Source: Udeniomyces pyricola (lineage: Eukaryota; Basidiomycota; Tremellomycetes; Cystofilobasidiales; Mrakiaceae). Taken from it: DNA of 64,000 nucleotides. Shown in pieces: positions 1-13,400 of the stretch. How positions within the stretch are numbered: position 1 is the stretch's first letter; every line of letters begins with the position of its first letter. The notes under the pieces are model-generated. The model was not told the DNA's origin. It saw nothing but the letters and a program-made list of their open reading frames with translations, and made no database searches. The position numbers and the translations under genes are program-made. The DNA lies in the NCBI GenBank assembly GCA_039545295.1, contig BCIK01000010.1, positions 513,155 through 577,154 on the forward strand. Reading direction: 5' to 3'.

Positions 1-1372
1 TGAGACCGGTTGAGGTCGAATGGACAGAGCAAGGGAGAGTGTGTGCGGAGAAAGACTGTGAAGGATTGAGAACCTCGGATATAAGGTAAGAGGGAACAAT
101 GTTGACAGGCAGCGTTCGCCTCGTTCAGACAACATAACCACAGGAATCCGAGACCAGACCGGCCAGGACCGGCCAGACTCATGACGGGCAACAGTGTACA
201 GGATCTGGGATGTCTTGCGGTGTCCACCGGTTGGCAATTAATCGATGATGCGCTCTGTTATACAGCCTCCACGATGTTCGATCTCGGCTACGAAGTCTGC
301 GGAACTGATTGACTGATTGTCCACACCGCAAAATACACGGCAGTTTACTCGAATACCCTTTCTTGGCTTGTGATTTACTGGGATGTATAACATCCCAAAC
401 AACGCGCGCGACCTCTTTTCGCTAAGCATTGACCACCCCGCCCAGTCTCCTTGCTTCGGTGTCGCTACAAATGCTCTACGCTGCTCTACCACAACGATAC
501 CGAGCTTCTATGCCGCCGGTCTAGTCTCCTGCGCAGTCTCTCTATCTCTGCTTGGCGTTTTGGACTCATGAGCCTGCGCCGGTCTGTCGAATCGACGCGA
601 CGCCTCGACTCTTCGCTCTTTCCTCTCATCCTAGCTAGCTAGCCTCACACCTCATCTTGTCTTGCGTCTTCAACTACCTTTGCCCTCTCTTCATCACCCT
701 ATATACAACACATGTCTGTCATGGGTCAGTTACCGGCGGGCAGTAAGGGCTGGACGCTGGCTAGTAAAGATACCGAACGCTGGTGGCTGATTCGCACGCG
801 CAGCCCTATCACTGTGTTCGTGCTCAACAGCTCGAAACTCGAACAACATCGAATTCATCGGTAATCGCAGTTTCCACCCATTCCGCTCAACGCTTAACGC
901 TTAACGCTTCCCGGACCAGTTCGAAAGCGAAAAGCTCCCATCCGAATGATCGTCGATCGGTAGTCACAAACAAAGGCGCCCGACGTTCATTTGATAACCG
1001 CTGAGTCGGTCTCGGCCATACATATGTTGCATTCGGCATGTGGCAGCTCAGTTCATATAACATAGCGTATGAAATTAATGAAACCCGCAATGTAGATCTG
1101 CAACTGGGTCCAACGACGAAATGCAATGGACGTATATTCGTGTCGACTTCTTCTCCACCCAAACTCGTACTTACATCCCCTGCCCTTGAATCTCAAGGCC
1201 CAAAGCGCCAAAGAGATCGTTGTTAACATTCGTCGATCGTCCCTTTCCGCCTTATTGATGGCTTCGGTAGTATTACTAACGCGAGCGGCCACCGTCCAGC
1301 CCGGATCTTGTCCCAGCTTTCTTGTCGACCTTTCTGCTCTTTCCTTCTCCTAGACGCCAAATCCTCAACCGT

Positions 1373-1426
1373 GCGGTGACTGTACGGTCGGTCAATCAAC
1401 TCGTACGATCACCGTACGGTCACCGC
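1373..1426. repeat. 16-bp inverted repeat with ACCGTACGGT core
   Basis: The arm at 1373-1388 (GCGGTGACTGTACGGT) and the arm at 1411-1426 (ACCGTACGGTCACCGC) are reverse complements at 15 of 16 positions and are separated by 22 bases. The palindromic core ACCGTACGGT occurs a third time at 1575-1584. No function is evident. It could be a protein-binding palindrome or a remnant of mobile-element ends. Confidence 0.7.
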
Positions 1427-1837
1427 GCTGTCACTTATTCACGCATGATCCTTCCTCCGCCTCTTCGATCAACGAATCGAATCGTGGAGAAACATGAAAT
1501 ACATATCTGATGTACTTTTTTCTTCTTCTTTTTCTGCTGTCTCATGTGTCGTAAGCGTACAAGCTGTGCGCGCGACCGTACGGTCTGGACATTCTGCGGA
1601 GCGAGCGCTCATAGGCAAGAGCTTTCGGAATTCGGTAAGACCCTAAGAGGCTTTAGGCGCTTAAGGCCCTGATGGTAGGATCACTAGGCCCCCCTGGCCG
1701 GTACCATCGGTATACCCGGCCCCAGGTTTGCCAGGAAAAACTGTACTGGCCCGCAGTAGCCCTGTGTGGCACTTAACATTCAGATATTTAAGCGACGTTG
1801 GTACTTAACGTTCAAAACATTGAATTGAGCTGCTGCC

Positions 1838-1871
1838 CTTGTCAAAAAAAAAAAAAAAAAAGTTTGACAAG
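1838..1871. repeat. hairpin with an 18-A tract
   Basis: CTTGTCAAA (1838-1846) and TTTGACAAG (1863-1871) are perfect 9-bp inverted arms around an A-tract that runs from 1844 to 1861. A further GTTTGACAGG copy follows at about 1881. A poly-A tail at the 3' end of a retroposed sequence is another possible reading, but no element body was recognised. Confidence 0.5.
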
Positions 1872-3131
1872 CTTATTAGAGTTTGACAGGCCATCTCGCG
1901 TGATGATAATTAAATGATGATGATGATGATAATAATGAAGAAGAAGATGAAATAACGTCTAAGTGGCATATACGTATGTTAGTGTAAAGGCCAGCCAGCC
2001 CGGCAACCCACTAGCTTATCACAACCATGTACTCTTTCGATCAACTAGATATCCTTCCTATATATGTCTGTGTATCAGGTCAAACCATCATGTTCATCAT
2101 AACCCACAGCCGCCCCCCTCCTTGTCCACGAGGTCTGATCGATGATCAACTTGGTATATCGCGTACCGGCCCATACAAACGATAACTTCCATTCCTCCTA
2201 CGTAGTCAGTCCCAAGAAAAAGCAGAAGAAAAAAAAGAAGAAAAAAAAGGTTCGGATATCGCTCGACGCCGGTCCGGTCCGTCCGTTACTTAATAATCAA
2301 AGAACGTCGACCATTAATTAGAGAGAAGCATGTTGAGGCCTTTCGAAAGAAAAGAAAAAATCATATCGAGTCGTATATGTATATATATATAACCAATCCG
2401 AACGCCGGCCGAGGACAGAACGACGTGTCCAAGGCCGAGGCCAAGGCAAGGACAACGCAGGTAATGAGTTGCGGTGGTTATACATATACGTGGATCGACG
2501 GATCGACCGACCGACCGAGCGCGAAGGGAGGTCGTCATCATTGGTCGAGAGATCGAACGCCGAGTACGGATCGAAAGGGGAGGGGGGGGGTCGTTCGAAC
2601 GATGATACATAGAAGGACGTTTGTTTGAAGAACAAAGAAAACACAAGCAGATGGGATTAATGGGATTAAGGATATTTGCGATCAGCTTGGGTTTGGTTTT
2701 GTTATTAGTGCACGTTTGTCTTCTTTGAGTCCTGAAATTTTCCTGCTTCTTTGTGTGTATGTGTATATGCGTGTATGTGTGTAGGTGAATGACGTGATTA
2801 GGTTTCGAGTCGATCAAGTGGCGTGTAGTAGTAGTGCGTTATCACTAAAGGGTATACAACTCTGCAAAGCCGATGGGGGATTTTCTCTCCCCTCGTCCGT
2901 TGTAAGTCAATTTCCCCAAAGCAAGCAGTCTTTAATCACATTTCGGCAATCGATCGGTAGGACAGTCGTGGTTATTTTGTTTTTGGAAGAAAGGAAAAGA
3001 AAAAGAAGGGAGAACGTAGGTAGAAGAAGAGGGTAGGATGTTGCGAGGAGGGGTCGAGGGGGTTGGAGAGGGGGGGGGGNGTAATGAGGTAGGAGAGAAA
3101 AGGGTGTGACTTTGGATCCACCAAGGAAAGC

Positions 3132-5129
<1,998 letters not shown>

Positions 5130-5406
5130 GATGATGAAAGTATATAAGGGGTGGGGTGGGGGAGGAAGCTGGAAGGGTAAGTCAAGGTAAAGTGGAGGGA
5201 GAGGAGATGGAGTTATCGGCCATCAACCACAATTCCAACTACCGAGCTCTCAGCGACCCCACCCCGTCTTTTCGGCCCACGTTTCCATCCGAACCTGTTG
5301 CAGCCATTTCTTTCCTCACATTAATTATACACTTGCAGTCTTCTTCAAACGTCTCTCTCTCATCATGACCCCGACATCAATCTATCATCAATCCATATCG
5401 ACTCAA

Positions 5407-8319
5407 TCAACTCATCCATCCTGACCACCTCTTCCTCTTCACACCGTGACCAACCCCAGCGTGTTCTTCCTCCAAAGGCTCTGACCCAGTCCCCGACGGA
5501 TCATGATCCTTTTCCCTCTCCTCCCACCATCCTCTCCATCCAATCCGCTTCACTTCCTCACTGAACCCTTCTGCCTCTTCGGGCGCTTCAAAGTCCTTGG
5601 CGTAGCTGTTGAACGCTATCGGCGGGGCGTACGCCCCCGGGCTCGATGGGTACAGGCGGTACAGATTCAGCGTACGCGCCAGATCAGGATGGGGCGGGGC
5701 GAAATAGAAACATCTGAGGAAAGAGATAGGGTAGAAGTGAGAGGAGATGCGTTCCATCGGAAATAACAAGAAAGATAGACAACGCAGAAAGGAAAAAGAT
5801 TAGTAGAGGACGATTCCAAGCACCAAAACATCCCAATCGAGAGACAAGAAGTGGATGGAGGCCTGACGCGTCAGTCATCAGAGACGATGATGGGATGTCT
5901 TCTCTGTGAAAGAACAGAGCGAGAGAGAGCAGTGAGAAAGTATACAGAGATAGAGGCAAATCACGAACCTGATTGGAACGTTAAATTCTTGAGCGATAAG
6001 AATGTATGACTTTCGCGTGCTTTTGTTCCGGTTTGTGTTGTCTATCGTCAACCATCACAAAGAAAGAGCGAAAAGAGGGAGGGAGAAAGGGGGAAGAGTT
6101 GGTAGGCTTGAGATTAGAGCTGTACGATTTCCTTTCAATGTAAACCTAGGAAGGCTCCAAGCCATTTTTGCATCATGATGATATAAGCACTCACCCACGA
6201 CGACCCTGCCTCCTTTGCTCAAAACTTCCCTCACACGTTTCTCACACTTGACTTTCGTCTTGAGTTCATCCTGATTAACGCGCTCGTACGCTTCGGGGCC
6301 AGTGGGGATGATGCCAAAGTAGCGAGCGAAAAAGGTGGATTTGCCTGAGCCGGGGGAACCGCAGAAGAGGATGACTTCGGACGGCGTGCTCGAGACGGTC
6401 GGAAGGAGAGGAGTATTCGTTGGTGTATACAAGGGACCTAAAGTGGAACATATCGAGCAAGTAGAGAGGAGGTAAATGGGAAGAATGAGCTATCGAGGTA
6501 GTACGAAAGGATGAAGAGGGGTGTATAAGACTCCGACGCGTGACCTACCAGGCTTGAGATCACCAATACGAAAGCCTTCGAGTGGTGGCAAGGGAGTAAC
6601 ATCCGCATGGAAGTACATCTGCAGAGAAGAACAAAACAAAGCAAGATATAACAAAACAAAACAAAACAAGACAAGACAAAACAAACGAAAAGTTGGAGCC
6701 TGATTCCGCCAGACACCGTCCCTTCGTCCCTTTGTATTCTCCAGATCGACCGGCCTCCATGCGCGGAGTGATCGACGCGGAATTAGCATATCGTTTCTCA
6801 CCTCGGGCGTTAAAAACTTGACGCCGACGTTATCTGCCCACTTGCGGTCCGCTGCAGAATGATCGTCGACCGCTCGAGGAGGCACGGATTGGAAACGAGT
6901 TCGACCAGCTGCATCGCCAACATAGAAGCTATTCGGGATGTCTGTAGTTTATTGTACATGCCACAAAGAGGTATGTCCAAGCCATAGATCAGCTTCAGAA
7001 ACATACGAATCGGTAAGTTACGCGTGGTGGATGTGATGAGCGTGAGAACGAACCGAGTTGGATATTGTCGAGTGCGAGGATGGCTTCAAGATGATCGTAT
7101 AGCCCGATGAGTGGTTTTCGATAATGGTCCTTTTCAAGAGCCGCAAGGAGTCGAAAGGGGGCTCGGTTGAGCTGGAAGGATTGGACAATAGATCGAGTAT
7201 CAGTCTCTCGGTCCAACTGATCTGTGGCCATGACTGAGCGAGAAAGAGAACCCTATAGAACCAGCTCACTTGAAGCGCGATCGCTTGGATCTTTTCGGTG
7301 AACCACATTCGCTTCTTGCCCTTGCCACCTAGACCGTTCTGGTTGGTGATGATAATGACGAGGTACCTAGAATGATCAACATCCGCTATCGCGTCAACTT
7401 GGTCTACTTGACCTGTCTCTTCATGTAGCCGGGTCTTTCCTATACGTCCTGCTCACCCTTGATCGTGCAATGTCTGGAGTTTAGCTGGGACATCGGCATG
7501 ATACCACTTCCAATCCGATCCAGAGTTGGGAAACGTATTGCCGCTTCGGGTGTGGATGAGCGTACCATCGAGGTCAAAGAATGCAGCTTTGCGCAACGAG
7601 GGCTTCGAGGACTTGGATGAGGTTGAAGGGGAAGTCGGCGTGGGTTCGGTCGAAGATGGGACGGAGAGCGTCGAAGAGGCGAGTAAGGGATGAACGTAAT
7701 GCAAGAGTGAAGTACTGCAATGGATTAAGGGAAAGATGACGCCCAGATATCAGCCTGTGGCTCATGGGTGGGCTCATCTCCAAGAAAAGATTGAGATTAA
7801 GCAAGCAAGGACGTAATGGCATCACTTACGGTCCGTCGGTCTTCCATGGGTTCGATGCTGATTTCTCAGCTGGTGGGGCGAAAAAGGAGTGAACTATTTA
7901 GGCCAAAAGAAAAATTCGATCGATTTAGCGGTATGTACAAATAGGTTCGGCTGTTCGGTTGGCTATGTGGTAGTTCAAATATCAAAGGGAACGTCCGGAT
8001 GGATGCTTTCATTCGCTCGTACCCTGGCCAGCCAGCTGGGTGAACGAGAAAACGTACTCTTGGGCTTCTTGCTGATGTCCCCGAGATTGTCCTCATTTGG
8101 TCGCTTGGTTCCGCTAGGCTTGCTCATGATAATGGGTCGGGATGATGCGTATACAGGCTTGGAAGTAGCAAGTCGCGTCGATACGGATTGAGCAGCGGCA
8201 GACGACTTGGTGAAGACGAAGCGGTGCTGAGGCGGGAAGTGGGCGGATACGGTTGAATTGATAGGTGTGGCAATTGAAGTGCGTAGGAGATGCAGATACG
8301 AAAACGAGCGTGGAACCAT
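5407..8319 (-). CDS. PNKP: polynucleotide kinase / 3'-phosphatase (DNA end repair)
   Basis: Bifunctional DNA end-processing enzyme that removes 3'-phosphates and phosphorylates 5'-OH ends at strand breaks. The order is phosphatase then kinase, as in PNKP. The phosphatase DxDGT motif is in [14 protein letters not shown] (about 7560-7590). It is followed by YLVIITNQNG-type and FYVGDAAGR motifs. The kinase P-loop is [10 protein letters not shown] (about 6335-6365). A separate exon near 6020 supplies DNTN, and the last exon (5407 to about 5728) ends with [14 protein letters not shown]. Exon 1 is 8058-8319, exon 2 is 7830-7869, exon 3 is 7457-7714. Two in-frame starts exist. Met at 8127 ([13 protein letters not shown]) gives the expected nuclear form. 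Met at 8319 adds 64 residues rich in Arg, Ser and Thr with no acidic residue, like a mitochondrial presequence. No FHA domain was seen. Middle exon borders are approximate. Confidence 0.92.
6630..6692 (-). repeat. TTTTG-type repeat before a PNKP splice acceptor
   Basis: Read on the minus (coding) strand this is a run of TTTTG and TCTTG units ending in TTCTTCTCTGCAG, directly before the exon that begins [12 protein letters not shown]. It takes the place of the polypyrimidine tract. Confidence 0.7.
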
Positions 8320-8528
8320 GCAACGATGAACTAGAAGGAGGTGGTGCAGTTACCAGGTCCGAGAGGTACCAACCAGTATGTGTTGGTTGATGGACCTTGT
8401 TCTCACCGGCCTAATCCGTGCGACCGTTCCCGGACAACCGGACAACGCTCATCACGACCAGACATCCCTCTTTCCCCATACCACACCTGTCTCTCTCCGC
8501 CTCTTCGACTTCTCCAATTCTACAGACA
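8320..8528. promoter_or_regulatory. short divergent promoter, PNKP and isochorismatase-like gene
   Basis: Only about 209 bases separate the upstream PNKP start codon (8319, minus) from the hydrolase start codon (8529, plus), so the two genes must share promoter DNA. The half next to the plus-strand gene is a CT-rich leader. No specific binding site is claimed. Confidence 0.55.
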
Positions 8529-9934
8529 ATGCTCGGCCGAACTGCTCTCTTTGTCTGTGACGTCCAGACCAAATTCGAAGCCGCCATCTTTGGATGGTCC
8601 TCCGTCGTCTCCACTGCTGCCAAGATGACCCGCTTCGCGAACGTGAGGATACGTTTCATCAGCCTTATCATACCCGTTTATCAACTATCAGGACTTGAGT
8701 TGCTTGTCACTTCAAATCGATCCATCTCCTACACAAATACGCCAGGATGAGCATCGATGGCGGAATTCTGTCATTCTTGCCGAGCCGTTCGTTAGCGTTG
8801 AGTCGGGAACGAAGGTGATCAAGATTTCTTTGCCCAAGCGGCTGATACATCTCGAATGTCGTCTTCACCATCTTTTAGATTCTGAAACTCCCCGTGATAG
8901 TCACGGAACAGAATCCGCAGAGTATGTTGGATCTCGTACCTTACACCAGATAGATCCCATTCACAAGTCGTCGTGTCCCATGTGTTTACGGCCTAACTCT
9001 TCACACATTCCGATTGTCATCCTGTGGCAGGACTTGGACCAACTAGTCCAAAGATTGACCTTAGTTCACTTTCGGATGGACTCCACCTCGGTACATTCCC
9101 CAAGACAAAGGCAAGCAACCGAAGTTGACCCCGTTGTCCAACCATGCGATGCCTGTAAATAACAATCCTACCGCAATTCCCCGAATCATTCATCATACAG
9201 TTCTCCATGGTCTTGCCCGAAACGATGGCACTGCTTGAAAAGCATGAGATTCAAAGTGTCATCATCTGTGGGATCGAATCTCACATCTGCGTCTTGCAAG
9301 TAAGCGTTGCGATGCGTATGACGATCGATCCAGTTACAGAGGTACCTTTGACGTTCCCGATATATGCTCACACACGCTTTGATGTCCCTGATGCCTACAA
9401 TCTGATCCATCGAATCAGACTGCACTAGAGCTGCTATCGCTGCCTCAAAAGATCCGGGTTATCATCTTGGCTGACGGAGTTTCAAGGTGAGGCATCCAAT
9501 TGTTACCCAGTCCTTGGTGACAATTCTCGGCTCTGTTGATCTGTCATGAGGCTGATCAACTCCTGACCTTGCTCTTATATAATCCTTACAGCTGCAACCC
9601 CGAAGAGGTTCCTATCGCGCTTGCTGTGAGTTGCATCACGACAAAAGGCATCTCAAGCTGGAATGTCAGCATGTTTCTTCGACCACTAAAACGTATCGTT
9701 TCTTCCCATCTTTTTATTGTTATTATTTGTTTCTTTTGTTCGGCCATGGCTATCCAGCGGCTCCGTCAAGAAGGTGCCATCATCTCCACTTCGGAATCTG
9801 TTCTCTTTCAACTGCAGCATGACGCCGGTACGCCTGGGTTCAAGGCCTTCTCTGGAGCCGTCAAGGACGCCAAGGAAGGAACCGCGTCGGCACTGAAGGA
9901 GCTCAGATCGACCATGGGCTCACCAAAGCTCTGA
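8529..9934 (+). CDS. isochorismatase-family cysteine hydrolase (ISOC1/2-like)
   Basis: This is a member of the isochorismatase-like hydrolase family, closest in layout to animal ISOC1/ISOC2. Those proteins share the fold, but their physiological substrate is not well settled. Exon 1 (8529-8642) encodes MLGRTALFVCDVQTKFEAAI, with the family's catalytic Asp in VCDVQ. Exon 2 (8879-8921) encodes ILKLPVIVTEQNPQ. The next exon continues LGPTSPKIDLSSL with the expected Lys. A later exon carries VIICGIESHICVLQ, whose final Cys is the expected nucleophile. The C-terminal exon has AIQRLRQEGAIISTSESVLF and ends at TGA 9932-9934. The ISOC-type STSE motif supports the assignment over nicotinamidase. It is divergent from PNKP. 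Confidence 0.88.
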
Positions 9935-10410
9935 GCTTGATCCAACTTGATCGAGCTGGAGCGGAGAGGTTTTCAGTGGCCGTAGCTCGATTGGGGAGCT
10001 TGAGATCATGGCGAATGACGTTCGATAGTTTTGTGACGGATGCTGATTGAGGGATGGACATGGATCGATGGGCATACGTCGAAACACGTGCCGATAGTTG
10101 AAAATTATACATGTATATGTTTGAATCACAAGGTCGATGGACAATCTTTACCAGAGTAGAGTAAACGGCATGATGTTTTCGAGAGGCGTAACTGATTCAA
10201 TTGATTTAATATTAGGCAAATGAATCCAACCTCGGTCGAGCGTCAAACTCACGTCTGACAAGCTCGAAGGGCTTCGGCCATGGCATTTCATGATCCGCGC
10301 ACTAATCGACGACCACGTCCTCAGCAACCCATTCCCATATCCCTCCAGCGAGCCATCCCCTCTCGGATTGAAGCCTCCACACGTTCTACAACGAACCCGA
10401 CGTCAGTTCT
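9935..10410. other. intergenic region
   Basis: This holds the 3' end of the hydrolase gene and the promoter/leader of the Zn2Cys6 gene. Nothing specific was recognised. Confidence 0.4.
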
Positions 10411-13400
10411 ATGCCGTCCAATCCACCCCCACCACCGGCGTTCATTCCGATGCACGCCCAATCGTCGTCTTCTGCGTCTCAGTCAGGTTCGGCCCAGCCT
10501 CCGCACCCCCATCATCACTTCTCTTTCCCGCCTTCGAATATGGCTTTGCCTCCACCTCCCGTATCTCCTGCAAGTGCAGGTCCGTCGGCATCCAAGAAGC
10601 AAAAGTCCACGAGCTCATTGTCCGCTGCCGACAAAGCTGCTACCGCGTTGACACTCAAGCGAAACCAAGCATGTCTTACCGTGCGTCTGATCCCCCTTCC
10701 CCTCAAAGTCCCGGTCGAGGCTGATTGATGATGCGCTTCTTCTCCCTTGGCCGTGACTGACCATCGGACATCTGATACTGCTGCTGCGGCCATGCCTTGT
10801 ATACGCTCGTGCACATGCCTTGGAACTCTATAGTGTAGGAAGAGAAAGCTACGTTGTGATGCGGCGAGACCGACATGTGCTACTTGCCTTCGATCCTGGA
10901 ACCACACGTAAGTCAAAAGGCTGACCAGGACTGCCCTGGTCGGAAGGCCTCGCCGTCTCGCCCGAAGAGACCGCCCCGAAGGGAGAGCATACCACGAGGT
11001 TTCCTCTCCCCTCCCTTCCTTCCATCCATCAATGCACATTCACCATGCTCGCTTGTCAGGAGAGTCGTCTGTCCTAATTCCTATCATATTGGCTCTTCGT
11101 TCAGCATCCTTCACCTCAAACCGGGCAAAGTCGCTCCCGAACGCCCTATCTGCGAGTACGAGGATCTGGATGCCATCCCGCCTCCTCGTACGATCGCCTC
11201 GTCGTCGGCAGCAGCAGATCAATCCTTGGAACAGCCTGCTTCTTCCTCCTCAATGCTGTCTTCGTTATCGTCCAGTTCTTCTCATCCTGCCCGGCGTGTG
11301 ACAGACCCGGCAGGTCGACTTCCGCCAGCTCCCGCGGGTTACTCCGGTCATCCACATCACTCCTTTGCTCAGCCACCTGCTTCATCTTCCTCGCCTAGAG
11401 AAACCCCACTGAGCGCTACCGCTCACCAGACTCATCACATATCACCTCCCACTACCTCAGCTGGACCGTCTGAATCTGACCTCCTCCGCTCGAGGGTTCA
11501 GGAACTCGAAGCAATGCTCGGACAGGCGGCCTCTCTTGTGGGCCTCAACGGCCTGGCTCAGGTTGCGAGCAATGTAGAAAACCCATCGATCTCTCAATCG
11601 AACGACGTTCGTACGCGCTCTAACACTAAGCCGTTGACCGTCTCTGCGTTTGCTGAGCCCTCGTTCAGCGGCGGCACCCCTCCGACGCTACCTCCGCTCT
11701 CCAAAGTACGGCAGAGTTCGTGGGAACTCTATCAGAAATCGCTTGCACCTGAACCCCCTTCCAAGAAGATCTTGCCGCCGACTATCCCGCCCCTCCTGAA
11801 GTCAAAACCTGTCCCGCGGCACTACGATACTTTTCCACCCACGCGTCACCAACATGCCGTCTCAGATGCTGCGGCCGGGAGCTCTGTCGGGTCGATGGCA
11901 AGTATGATGACCATCCCTGCCCCTCCGTCGATGTTCCAGCATGATAGCTACCCTCGACCCGGCCTCTCAGCCGACCGGGTCGCATCGCCCAGCATCTCTT
12001 CCGTACACTCTTTGCTCCATCCTCCTGAGCCACCCCAGGCCCCTTTTAGTTTCGGCCTCCCTCCACCAACGTCTGCTCAGCAATCACACTTATATCAACA
12101 ACCGTCGCCCCTCTTTCCACGTCAACCTTCCGCAGCGTACTCCGGTATGCCAACGTCCGAAGAGATGTCAGCTCCTTCTCCTGCTCCCTCGTTCTCTGCC
12201 TTCCTCGCTCAAAGTCCCATGCCTCTCGGCTCAACCAGCGAGTCCGGTGTCGTCAACCAGACTCCGTCCGGTCTCGATACGAACCGAGGACCGATCGATC
12301 GCAGTACGAGTTCCAGATCAAGCTTTGGAGCCCCGACCTCACAAGATCAGGACGTGAGCATGGAGACTTCGCCTTCGGCGGATGTTCGACCGGGCGAGGA
12401 GTTGCCCGCAGGGACGGACCAGTTCTTGCTCGATCTCCTGTGGCCAGGGTGAGTTTCCGCCGTCGAGAGCCCTCTCTCTCAAGATTTCCTGCAGCACCCG
12501 TGGCTGACTTTGTGTACCTGCCGTCTGTTTCAAGTTGGCCTCCTCACCTTCCTACTCCCGGAATGATGGAGCACATCATCGACGTCTTTTTCGCTAACCT
12601 GGGCATAGTCACAGCGTCCTTTAGTCAGGCTCGACTCAAGGCTCGCATGTGCCTCCCACCCACGCATGCTAATTTCCCTCATCCAGGTGAGTTTCGTTCT
12701 ATTGCGGAACAGCCTGTCGACGTGCAAAACTCGACAAATGATTAATCCCGCTTGCATACCTTCTGGTTCTGTCGCGAAAAAAAAAAAAACAACAAAAAAA
12801 CAGCTTTTCTGCATGCTCTCTGCGCCGTCACAGCTCGGTTCCTTGGAATTCCTAACTTGAATCTCAAGTCTGCTGAAAATGAAGGAACCCGGCTATTGAA
12901 CACCCGACGACCGCACGACCGAAACGTGCTTTCTGACTCGAGCCTGCGTCCGATGTGGGACGGGTTTGGGCCACGACCGACCTGGGTCAACGAAGAAGAC
13001 GGGTTTCAGGGTGACTTTGGTGAAATCCATACGCAGGTAAGCTTATACTCTTTCTCCCCTGCTGAGTTGCGATCCGTACCGTAGAGGAGCAAAAGCTTAC
13101 GTGCCTAGTTGAGTTTCTTTCTTGCCCTCATATTCCACTCGATGTCCATCTCCTCTCTCCTCCTTCCTTCTTAATAGTGGGCTCGATTATACATCAACGA
13201 CTCATTTCCATATGCGGCAGATTGGTATAGCATTGTCCAGGTTCGTACTGCATCGTTTGGTTTTTATTCGCCTGTCCCAGTAGTGCTCCAAGTTGAACTG
13301 ACGAAGCTGATGTCATGTCTGACTGTTTGTCTTGATGCATCTAGAGCTACGTGCTTATCGTAACCTACTTCCATCAGCACGCGAGATGGGCTGAAGGTTG

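Larger units (their letters stand above)
1..3131. other. left-edge region without a recognisable gene
   Basis: No reading frame here resembles a known protein and no exon chain with consistent phases could be assembled on either strand. The region carries simple repeats (GATGAT around 1912-1945, AAAAAG around 2220-2250), a strong inverted repeat near 1373-1426 and a poly-A hairpin near 1838-1871. It is more AT-rich and palindrome-rich than the genic parts. An ATG at 712 in a CT-rich leader-like context, followed at once by GTCAGT, could be the first exon of a gene, but no continuation was found. Confidence 0.5.

Noticed and set aside
712..730. ATG in a good leader-like context followed by GTCAGT, possibly a first exon
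   Set aside because: No downstream exon with consistent frame was found within 2.4 kb.
2314..2817. Minus-strand frame of about 167 residues
   Set aside because: Composition follows simple TA and GA repeats (runs of His/Thr/Tyr-Ile), no motif, no phase-consistent neighbours.
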